A stretch of 37,006 nt of DNA from Roseiflexus sp. Lineage in GTDB: Bacteria > Chloroflexota > Chloroflexia > Chloroflexales > Roseiflexaceae. Below, in pieces: positions 17,661 to 24,282 of this stretch. Made by a program: the position numbers and the translations under genes. The notes under the pieces are model-generated. The model was given only the letters and a program-made list of their open reading frames with translations. It was not told the origin of the DNA and searched no databases. The stretch covers positions 1-37,006 of the forward strand of contig JANXAL010000008.1 of NCBI GenBank assembly GCA_025062325.1. The letters are read 5' to 3'. Every line of letters begins with the position of its first letter. The first letter of the stretch is position 1.

Positions 17661-17669
17661 TGCTATAAT
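17661..17669 (+). promoter_or_regulatory. Extended -10 promoter of the stand-alone receiver gene
   Basis: TGCTATAAT on the plus strand, 101 bases before the ATG at 17770. No -35 match is seen. Together with 17626-17634 it forms a compact divergent promoter between the Kai-associated kinase gene and the receiver gene. Confidence 0.6.
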
Positions 17670-17769
17670 AGGCGCGTTCATCGTCGAGGCGGTTGTTTCT
17701 CCGCGCACTGTTGTCCGCCGCCTGACCGGCCGCCAGCGTGTTGATCGCGCCATTTCGCAGGATGGGATC

Positions 17770-18138
17770 ATGGACGAACAGCCGACCATTCTGGTCATTG
17801 ATGATGATCCGGCAATGCAGACCGTCTTGGAGATTGCCTTGCGCGAGGCGGGGTATGGTGTCGAACTTGCCAGCGATGGTCAGGAGGGCATTCACAAACT
17901 GGTGACCCTTCGACCTCAACTCGTCATCTGCGATATTATGATGCCGCAAATGGATGGCGTCGAGGCATTCCGGCGCATGAAGGATCAGCTCCAGGAGGAC
18001 GGCATTCCAATTTTCGTGATTACTGCCCTGAGTCGTAAACCTTGGTTTGCCGACCTCGAAGCCGAAGGAGCAGTGATCATTCAAAAACCCTTCGACATTG
18101 ACCAGGTAATTAGTTTGATTCGCACCATGCTGTCGTAG
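17770..18138 (+). CDS. Stand-alone CheY-like response regulator
   Basis: 122 residues, a single receiver domain with no output domain. Asp11/Asp12 form the acidic pair, Asp55 in ICDIMMPQMDG is the phospho-acceptor, Thr85 follows in FVITALS, and Lys106 is in IQKPF. Such proteins act in phosphorelays or by binding partner proteins. It is transcribed divergently from the Kai-locus kinase from an adjacent promoter, so it is a good candidate as second target or output of that kinase. AGGAT about ten bases upstream is the likely ribosome site. Confidence 0.9.
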   Translation: MDEQPTILVIDDDPAMQTVLEIALREAGYGVELASDGQEGIHKLVTLRPQLVICDIMMPQMDGVEAFRRMKDQLQEDGIPIFVITALSRKPWFADLEAEGAVIIQKPFDIDQVISLIRTMLS

Positions 18139-18236
18139 GGTGTCGATAAGATAAACAGAGGTTGCGCGACGTTGCATCGCTGAGATGACGTTTGGACAGG
18201 TAGATGCTGCCGCAGTGTGACATGTGAGAAGGGGGC

Positions 18237-18315
18237 GCTCACAAGAGCAGATTTTTCTCCGGCAGGTCCTCACGTCGCATCGTCCGGTTGGTTGAGGTGC
18301 GAGGACGCTAGAAAA
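18237..18315. repeat. Family A repeat, partial copy (left arm)
   Basis: Starts GCTCACAAGAGCAGATTTTT and continues through TCACGTCGCATCGTCCGG. Core and right arm are absent. Confidence 0.5.
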
Positions 18316-18333
18316 CGCTTCTCTCTCCCCAAC

Positions 18334-18450
18334 CTCACACGCGCAGATTTTTCCGGCAAGCCCTTCCGTTGCGTCGCCCGTTTTGAGCGTCAGGACGCCC
18401 TAACTCTCCCTTCTCCCCTGGTGGGAGCAGGGGGCGGGGGGATGAGGCGG
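18334..18450. repeat. Family A repeat, left arm plus hairpin core
   Basis: CTCACACGCGCAGATTTTTC, GGCAAGCCCTTCCGTTGCGTC and GCGTCAGGACGCCC are followed by the core CTTCTCCCCTGGTGGGAGCAG and GGGGGATGAGG. It ends without the right arm seen in complete copies. Confidence 0.6.
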
Positions 18451-18479
18451 GAAAAGATCGCACGCTGAACGCCACACGA

Positions 18480-18864
18480 CGGGCAGCGCCCGCGTCTGTT
18501 ATTCTATTCGGCGCCATTCACTTATTCGCTTTCCCATTCGCTGACAGCGTAGAGGCAGGTAGCGAGCGACGGACAGGGTGCGGGCAGGAAAAGACAAGTA
18601 GCGTTGGTGCGGCGCAACTACGAGAAGAAGGAACACCGATCAGGGCTGTCAACACTGCTCGACACGGAGCGGAGAGCAACTGTTGCTCGCGCGTCCTGGC
18701 GCCGCTCGATAGTAATCGTCCCCGGGGAAGAACTGACGCGCAGCCGGATTACGCCAGCAATTACAATTTGCTGGCGTCTATAGCATCGCGCCTAATGATA
18801 TCAAACATCGTCTGTGAACCGTCGGGCGCGAGCAGTGGACGATTGTGAAGCGCCAGCCTGCGCG
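18480..18864. other. Gene-free stretch with one inverted repeat
   Basis: No coding sequence is supported here. The only structure I see is a perfect 10-base inverted repeat, ACGCCAGCAA (18751-18760) and TTGCTGGCGT (18768-18777), with a 7-base loop. It lies about 90 bases past the end of prfB. It lacks a T-run on the minus strand, so it is at best a weak terminator or transcript-end structure. Confidence 0.4.
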
Positions 18865-19972
18865 TCATGCTGCCCTCCCAGCATTTGACCTCAAGTACGC
18901 CTCGATGAACGGATCGATGTCGCCGTCAAGCACTGCCTGTACGTCGCTGGTTTCATAGTCGGTGCGATGATCTTTCACCAGCGTGTAGGGGTGCAGGTAG
19001 TAGGTGCGCATCTGATTGCCGAAGTCCGCTTGGCGATACTCGCCGCGCAAACGGGCGCGCTCTTCACGTTTGCGCTGCAGTTCACGCTCAAGCAAACGTG
19101 CACGCAACACGCGCATCGCCGTTTCACGGTTCTGCAACTGCGAGCGCTCGTTCTGACAGGTAACGATAATCTGCTCTGGCGTGCCCGGCTTGTAAACAAT
19201 TCGCACTGCCGAGTCGGTCGTGTTCACCCCCTGCCCGCCATGACCGGACGAGCGGAAAACGTCGATACGGATATCCTCCGGTCGAATGACGACTTCCGGC
19301 GCATCGTCCACTTCGGGCAGCACCTCGACCAGCGCAAACGACGTCTGGCGTGCATTGCCGGCATTGAACGGCGAGAGGCGGATCAGGCGATGGACGCCTG
19401 CTTCCGCTTTCGCATAACCATAGGCGTAAGGCCCGCGCAATTCAATTGTTGCACTCTTGATCCCGGCTTCTTCGCCGTCGCTCTTGTCAATCAGCGCCAC
19501 CTGGAAGCCGCGCCGTTCGCCCCAGCGCATATACATGCGCAGCAGCATCTCCGCCCAATCCTGCGCATCCGTTCCGCCCGTACCGGCTTTGATCGACAGG
19601 AAGGCGTCGCGGTCATCGTAGGGACCGCTGAGCAGCACCTCAATCTCCAGCTCTTCGATCTCTTTGCTGGTGCGCTTGAGTTCGGCGGCAATGTCCGCCT
19701 GGAGCGAGTCGTCCCCCTCGGCAGCGGCGAGGTCGATCAGATCGGCAAGCGCTGCAAGCTGCCGGTCGAGCGCCTCAATCCGCTCGACCTCCTCTTTCAG
19801 GCGCGTTAGGCGCTGCATGACCCCTTGCGCCTCACGGGGATCATTCCACAGATTCGGGTCAGCGGCGCGCTCTTCGAGCGCCGCAATCTCCTGACGTTTT
19901 TCGGGCGAGTCAAAGACTCCCGCGAACGCTCTCAAAGCGCGTCCGCAGGACCTCCAGATCTATTGTTGTCAC
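18865..19972 (-). CDS. prfB: Peptide chain release factor 2, with programmed +1 frameshift
   Basis: RF2 ends translation at UGA and UAA. The main frame holds the SPF codon-recognition tripeptide (RLIRLSPFNAGN) and the catalytic GGQ loop (SSGHGGQGVNTTDSAVRI). The true start is a GTG at 19972, with AAGGAG at 19984-19979 six bases upstream. Twenty codons (beginning MTTIDLEVLRTRFESV) lead to an in-frame TGA at 19912-19910. A +1 slip at CTTTGAC (19915-19909) joins it to the downstream frame, giving about 368 residues, the usual RF2 length. A gene called only from the TTG at 19935 would be truncated and in the wrong frame at its N-terminus. Confidence 0.93.
19909..19915 (-). promoter_or_regulatory. 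prfB autoregulatory +1 frameshift site
   Basis: Minus-strand CTTTGAC matches the RF2 recoding signal: CTT in the P site, TGA as slow stop, and C as the poor-context base. GGGAG lies one base upstream of CTT as the internal Shine-Dalgarno-like stimulator; in E. coli the corresponding AGGGGG is three bases upstream. When RF2 is scarce the ribosome slips and makes more RF2. Confidence 0.88.
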
Positions 19973-19994
19973 ACACAACTCCTTACTAGCGTAT

Positions 19995-20756
19995 TCATCC
20001 GGGAATCGGCGCTCCGAGGGTGCGCTCAACAAGCTGCGGCAACACTACTGCAACATCGGCGCGGATCACTGCCTCGGCGCGCCCGTCCATATGGGTCGGA
20101 CCGGTATTGATGATAATCAATTTCGCGCCGTGGCGCAAGCCTATGGCGGGCAATTCGTTGACGGGGAAGACTTCCAGCGAGGTTCCGGCGACAATGATGA
20201 CATCAGCATGCTCGACGGCGCGCCGCGCCAGCCAGTACAACCCGCGCGGCAGCATCTCGTCGAACAGCACTACATCCGGTTTGAGCGGGCAGCCGCAACT
20301 GCACCGCGGCGGCTCACCACGGCGGATTTTGGGGAGCAGAACGTGGGTGGGAACCTGACGTTCACATTCCAGGCAGGTGGCAGTGCGCAGATGCCCGTGC
20401 AATTCGTAGACTTCGCGCGACCCGGCGCGCTGATGCAGCCCGTCGAAGTTCTGGGTGATAATCGCCTTGAGCACGTTCTGGCGCTCGAGCGCTGCCAGTG
20501 CGTAATGCGCCGCGTTCGGCGCAGCGGACAGCACCCGGTCGAGTAAAGGGCGGAACCAGTCGTAGAATGCACGTGGATTGCGCAGAAAATTCTGGAGCGA
20601 GGCGACTTCCAGGGGATCGACCTGCTTCCACGCACCTTCAGGACCGCGAAAATCAGGGATGCCGGATGGCGTGCTGATGCCTGCGCCGGTGAGCGCAACA
20701 ACATTGTGCGCATTCCGTAGCAGATCGGCGGCGTGTTTGATTGCGTCGCTGCTCAT
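19995..20756 (-). CDS. NAD-dependent protein deacylase, Sir2/CobB family
   Basis: 253 residues from the ATG at 20756 (AAGGTG lies upstream); an in-frame ATG at 20783 is less likely. The sirtuin signatures are in order: NAD-binding ALTGAGISTPSGIPDFRG near residues 20-40, TQNFDGLHQRAGS, catalytic His in ELHGHL, a four-cysteine zinc module (CLEC ... CSCGC), and VAGTSLEVFPVNELP with IIINTGPT near the end. It would remove acyl groups from lysines using NAD+, for example on acetyl-CoA synthetase; the target is not shown here. It lies 22 bases upstream of the prfB GTG on the same strand, so the two may be co-transcribed. Confidence 0.9.
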   Translation of the reverse strand: MSSDAIKHAADLLRNAHNVVALTGAGISTPSGIPDFRGPEGAWKQVDPLEVASLQNFLRNPRAFYDWFRPLLDRVLSAAPNAAHYALAALERQNVLKAIITQNFDGLHQRAGSREVYELHGHLRTATCLECERQVPTHVLLPKIRRGEPPRCSCGCPLKPDVVLFDEMLPRGLYWLARRAVEHADVIIVAGTSLEVFPVNELPAIGLRHGAKLIIINTGPTHMDGRAEAVIRADVAVVLPQLVERTLGAPIPG

Positions 20757-20919
20757 GAGACGATCACCTTCAGCATTCAGCACAGATCACGCTCGCCATC
20801 TCCAGCAGATGGTCGGTTCTGTCACAATGTTGCGCGAATGTTGCCCGACGCGGCAGTTTGGGAGATGTGCACTATTCTTGCTTGCATGATACCACATATT
20901 CGCAACATCCGAAAGAGCG

Positions 20920-20925
20920 TATAAT
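20920..20925 (+). promoter_or_regulatory. Possible -10 box upstream of the LIM-like gene
   Basis: TATAAT in AGAGCGTATAATGG, about 190 bases before the ATG at 21117, with the family B inverted repeat at 20991-21081 lying in between. The -35 match is weak, so the assignment is tentative. Confidence 0.4.
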
Positions 20926-20990
20926 GGTGAGGATACAGTCATGAATTGGCAGGCGGTTTGGATGCTTCGGTCGGCGCCACGTATGAAAGC

Positions 20991-21081
20991 CCACGGATTG
21001 ACACGGATCGAGACAGATGCACACGGATTGACTTCCCTGGATCCGTGCGAATCCGTCGTATCCGTGCCAATCCGTGTCCCG
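20991..21081. repeat. Family B repeat: compact copy forming a long inverted repeat
   Basis: Left arm units CACGGATTGACACGGATC and CACACGGATTGAC face right-arm units GGATCCGTGCGAATCCGTC and CCGTGCCAATCCGTGTCCC. The two arms, each about 40 bases, are imperfectly complementary and almost touch, so the transcript could form a long hairpin right before the gene at 21117. Confidence 0.65.
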
Positions 21082-21116
21082 TCCAATCATTCCCGGACCC
21101 TGAAGGTGTGCAGGTG

Positions 21117-21845
21117 ATGAGGACCGGTCACACGCCCGACATTCCCGAGTCGCTCCGTTGCGCAGCGTGCGGCGCGCTGCTGATCGACGGGTATTATTTC
21201 ATTCACGGACGGCGCGAACGCTACTGCGCACGCTGCATCCGTGAACGGGATCGCTGCGATGTCTGCTCGGCGCCGCTCGGCAACCGCTACTGGACATTGC
21301 ACGATGGGCGGCGGCTATGCGAGACGTGCCATGCGACGGCGATTTACGATCCGCATGTTGCGCGGATGTTGTTCGATGAAACCGTTGCCGCGATCGTCGC
21401 CCAACTCGGCATGGTGCTGCGGGTCGGGGTCGAGTTCCGGTTGGTGGACGCGCCGACGCTGGCGACGGTGCGGGCGCAGGACAGACCGCCGCAGCCGGGG
21501 GAGGCGCCAGCGTTGGGGTTGTATCAGCGCCGCGGTCGGTTGCGCGTTATCTATATGCTCTACGGGTTGCCAAAGTTGCTCTTCCGCACCGTTGTTGCGC
21601 ATGAATACGCGCATGCCTGGCAGGGCGAAAACTGCCCGCTCCTCAACGACCACGACCTGATCGAGGGGTTCGCCGAATGGGTGGCGTACCGGCACCTCAG
21701 TTACCTCGGCTGCCACAAAGCCGCCGCCGCCATGCGCGAGTCGAATCACCCTTACCGCCCGCTGCTCGAACGCATACTGGCGCTCGAAGCGCAGATCGGT
21801 CCGGCGGGCGTGCTGGAGTACATGCGGCGCGCGGGGGTGCGGTGA
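21117..21845 (+). CDS. LIM-like double zinc-ribbon protein with HExxH peptidase-like domain (DA1-like)
   Basis: 242 residues from the ATG at 21117, which has AAGGTG eight bases upstream. An in-frame extension to 20946 would begin with TTG and translate repeat DNA, so I reject it. Cys15/18/37/40 and Cys47/50/68/71 form two zinc modules with LIM-like spacing. The rest carries GLPKLLFRTVVAHEYAHAW with His162-Glu163 and His166, and Glu183/Glu187 in IEGFAEWVAYRHL as the third ligand candidate. This arrangement recalls the plant DA1 family, where LIM domains precede an HExxH peptidase. The substrate is unknown. Its stop shares a base with the next ATG (TGATG). Confidence 0.75.
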   Translation: MRTGHTPDIPESLRCAACGALLIDGYYFIHGRRERYCARCIRERDRCDVCSAPLGNRYWTLHDGRRLCETCHATAIYDPHVARMLFDETVAAIVAQLGMVLRVGVEFRLVDAPTLATVRAQDRPPQPGEAPALGLYQRRGRLRVIYMLYGLPKLLFRTVVAHEYAHAWQGENCPLLNDHDLIEGFAEWVAYRHLSYLGCHKAAAAMRESNHPYRPLLERILALEAQIGPAGVLEYMRRAGVR

Positions 21846-21961
21846 TGTTCCAGAGCATTGACGAAGCGCGCGACGTCACTGCTATTGCCCGCCGGATCGC
21901 CAGGTTGCTGCTCCTGTCGAAGGACCTCGACGCGAACTATCGGCGGGTTGCCTCCCAGTGA
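21845..21961 (+). CDS. Small ORF (38 residues) coupled to the LIM-like gene
   Basis: Starts at the ATG that overlaps the upstream stop as TGATG and reads MFQSIDEARDVTAIARRI, then RLLLLSKDLDANYRRVASQ. It is probably helical. The tight overlap is the main argument that it is translated; I do not recognise a family. It could also be a chance extension. Confidence 0.4.
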   Translation: MFQSIDEARDVTAIARRIARLLLLSKDLDANYRRVASQ

Positions 21962-21990
21962 TGACCGTATGCCTTCTCTAGCCCGTAATA

Positions 21991-22037
21991 GAACACGGAT
22001 ACACACGGATTAAGTAAGACGGATGGATACGGACTGA
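21991..22037. repeat. Family B repeat, single arm
   Basis: GAACACGGATACACACGGAT followed by AAGACGGATGGATACGGACTG matches the left arm of the 23878-24197 element. No opposing arm is seen nearby. Confidence 0.5.
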
Positions 22038-22171
22038 TAGAAACTCTCGGCTCTGGCGCCATCGCCTGAGCAATCTGCGCTCGGTGTGGATCTGCTGCCC
22101 AGGTCAGCGGCGTCTTGCCCGTCTCAGGCATCAAGATGCCATAACTCTTCCCTCGCAACCCTCTCATAGGT

Positions 22172-22377
22172 AGAGTTTTTCCGGGCGAGCCTGCATATCG
22201 AATCGCCCACTTTGGGCATCGGGACGCCCTGACTCCCTCTTCTCCCCCCAACCCTCTACGTGCGGAGGGCGCAGGGCTTACAAGTGTAGATTTTTTAGCA
22301 AGCCCTTATGTTGCATCGCCCATTTGAGGCGTCAGGACGCCCCTCCTCCCCTTGTGGGAGAAGGGGGCAGGGGGGAA
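22172..22377. repeat. Family A repeats, two partial tandem copies
   Basis: Two left arms with cores: one from CTCTCATAGGTAGAGTTTTT, a second from TTACAAGTGTAGATTTTTTA with CGTCAGGACGCCCC and CTCCCCTTGTGGGAG. They abut the complete copy at 22378. The whole 21962-22655 gap is repeat DNA; I see no gene in it. Confidence 0.6.
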
Positions 22378-22552
22378 CTCACAAGTGTAGATTTTTCTCA
22401 AGCCCTTACGTTGCATCGTCCGTCTTGAATGTCAGGAAGCCTCAACTCTCCCTTCTCCCCTTGTGGGAGAAGGGGGTAGGGGGGATGAGGGGAAACAGGG
22501 CGTCGGGATGCGGCAAACCTGCTTCGCACGCCAAAAAGCCTACACGTGAGAG
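22378..22552. repeat. Family A MITE-like repeat, complete copy
   Basis: 175 bases, CTCACAAGTGTAGATTTTTC at the left and GCCAAAAAGCCTACACGTGAGAG at the right, which are imperfect inverted repeats. The core CCCTTCTCCCCTTGTGGGAG with AGAAGGGGG forms a strong hairpin. It is the clearest copy in the window and defines the family. Confidence 0.75.
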
Positions 22553-22650
22553 AAAGGGGGTAGGGGATGAGGGCAAAACCGGCGTCAGGACGCCCCACCT
22601 CCCCCTTCTCCCCTCGTGGGAGAAGGGGGCCGGGGGGATGAGGGGAAGCA
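22553..22650. repeat. Family A repeat, core fragment
   Basis: Core and inner arm only: GGCGTCAGGACGCCCC, CCCCCTTCTCCCCTCGTGGG and GGGGGGATGAGGGG. It ends next to the stop codon of the ArsA-like gene and could act as its 3' hairpin. Confidence 0.5.
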
Positions 22651-22655
22651 AAGAG

Positions 22656-23759
22656 TTACCTTTTCCGCACCACGAGCAGATCGCCCTCGCGGGTGGCGCG
22701 GACGGCGCGGATGCCGCGCAGACGCGGCGGCAGCGGCACGTGCCGCCGGTAGGGTCCAACCCGCACGATCAGGTCGTCGCCGCTGAGGGTCAGCCCGATA
22801 GCGCCCTGCGGCAGACCGGGGAGTTCAAAGGTCAGCGCCGGTTCGCCGCGATACTCGTTGCCGATGGGCGAACGCACCTTGACCGCACCCGCGTCTCCCA
22901 TCGCGCGCCCGGCGAGCAACAACGGCATGTGCCCGCCGGTGACTGCGCTTATGTCGAGCCGGAGCAGCGGTCGCGTCGACCAGAGCGCAGCGGCTTCGTC
23001 GAGCAGCGCCGCCTGCAACCGTTCGAGCGGCGCCAGGCGCGCATCTTCGGGGTTGGGCGGCAGGAGCGGACCGGCGACTAGCGCGCCGACGGTCACGCCG
23101 TGCAACTGAATGGCGGGGATCGCCAGGCGCGCCTCTGCCAGCGCTGCTGCGTCGGGACGCAGCACGTAGCAGACCATGCTCGCAGGCGCGTCGAGCAGGC
23201 TGCGCAGACGTTCGGCTTCCGCCAGCACGCGCCGCAGATTGCTCGTGAACTCCGGCGGCAGCAGCAACCCCGGCAGCAGTGACCCCTGCGCGGGTTGCCC
23301 GTCGAGACCGATGAGCAGCCGCGCAACCCAGCGCAGATTATCGGGAACGCCAAGCGCCGCGATCAACGGGTCGTGCGGACCGGCGTCCACCACAACGCGC
23401 TCGTATTTGGGAGCAAGCTCGCGGAGACGGATCAGCGCAAAGGCAGCGTCAGAGGTGGGGGGTTGGGGGAGTTCATCACTATCGAGGTTGTTGAAAGGCG
23501 GTAGTAAGGAGGTGCGGGTTTCTTCCCAGGCGGCTGCCAGTTCACTGCGGGCATCGAGCGCCAGGGCGTCAAGGCGCGGCGCGACTTCCACCGGCGTATT
23601 GCCGACTGTCACGCCCAACAACGCGCTCAGTCCTGTTATCGAACCATATGTTAGCAGCAACGTGCGCTTGCCAGCGTCAGCGGAGCGCGCTGCCTCCGCC
23701 GCTGCTGCGATACTGATGCCCACGCCGGGCGATCCCGTGTAGATGAGGATTTTGGCCAC
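22656..23759 (-). CDS. ArsA-family ATPase-like protein with degenerate P-loop
   Basis: 367 residues from a GTG at 23759. The layout is that of ArsA/Get3 proteins: an N-terminal MAKILIYTGSPGVGISIAAA, VVVDAGPHDP as the Walker B-like/switch region, and a C-terminal ~70-residue small beta domain of the ArsA_HSP20 type (GAIGLTLSGDDLIVRVGPY, VPLPPRLRG). The P-loop that should read GKGGVGKT is GSPGVGIS here, so both signature lysines are missing and ATP hydrolysis is doubtful. It may be a non-catalytic partner of a canonical ArsA homologue elsewhere. It stands alone between repeat-filled gaps, and the ribosome site is weak (GGAAAG far upstream). Confidence 0.75.
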   Translation of the reverse strand: MAKILIYTGSPGVGISIAAAAEAARSADAGKRTLLLTYGSITGLSALLGVTVGNTPVEVAPRLDALALDARSELAAAWEETRTSLLPPFNNLDSDELPQPPTSDAAFALIRLRELAPKYERVVVDAGPHDPLIAALGVPDNLRWVARLLIGLDGQPAQGSLLPGLLLPPEFTSNLRRVLAEAERLRSLLDAPASMVCYVLRPDAAALAEARLAIPAIQLHGVTVGALVAGPLLPPNPEDARLAPLERLQAALLDEAAALWSTRPLLRLDISAVTGGHMPLLLAGRAMGDAGAVKVRSPIGNEYRGEPALTFELPGLPQGAIGLTLSGDDLIVRVGPYRRHVPLPPRLRGIRAVRATREGDLLVVRKR

Positions 23760-23877
23760 CGCTCAGACTTTCCAGGAACTTGTGCTGACCAACGACAGAC
23801 GCGGCGGAGGCGCGCCTGTCGTTGAGGGAAGTGAACGTTGCTTATCGAGAGATTAAGACTAGACGTTGAAAGGGTAC

Positions 23878-24197
23878 GGAACACGGATCCGCACGGATCA
23901 GGACGGATGCGGAAGGATTGAACAATTATGTCAGCGCGTGAGAGTCCTTCGCATGGCGAGCCGATGCCTGAGTGCTCTGTTCCAAACGACCTGTTGACTG
24001 TTCAGCGTTCGGCGCTGGCTTCGACAGGCTCAGCCAGCGCCACGGCGCGCGACGCCTGCCGACCGTATCCCCAGAGCGATCAAGGTCAAACGTGGCGACG
24101 GCGGGAGCGCGCCGGTGAAAGCATTTCCGCCAGCCAATGCAGGCGATGCGCAACCCAATCCGTATGAATCCGTCGAATCCGTGTGGATCCGTGTCCC
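23878..24197. repeat. Family B MITE-like element with ~42-base inverted ends
   Basis: The left arm 23878-23920 (GGAACACGGATCCGCACGG...) and right arm 24156-24197 (...GTGTGGATCCGTGTCCC) are imperfect inverted repeats built from CACGGAT words. The 235-base interior has no supported gene but holds a perfect hairpin, GGCGCTGGCT (24011-24020) with AGCCAGCGCC (24032-24041). It fills most of the 523-base gap between the ArsA-like and fumarase genes. Confidence 0.6.
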
Positions 24198-24282
24198 AGC
24201 GCCAGTGACGCTCGCAGAAGCACAAGTGTTCAACTTCTGGCTAAATGCTCGACAAGCAACCCTCCAATATTTGAGAAGGCGC

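Noticed and set aside
20946-21116. N-terminal extension of the LIM-like protein
   Set aside because: Starts with TTG without a ribosome site and translates the family B repeat; the ATG at 21117 has AAGGTG.
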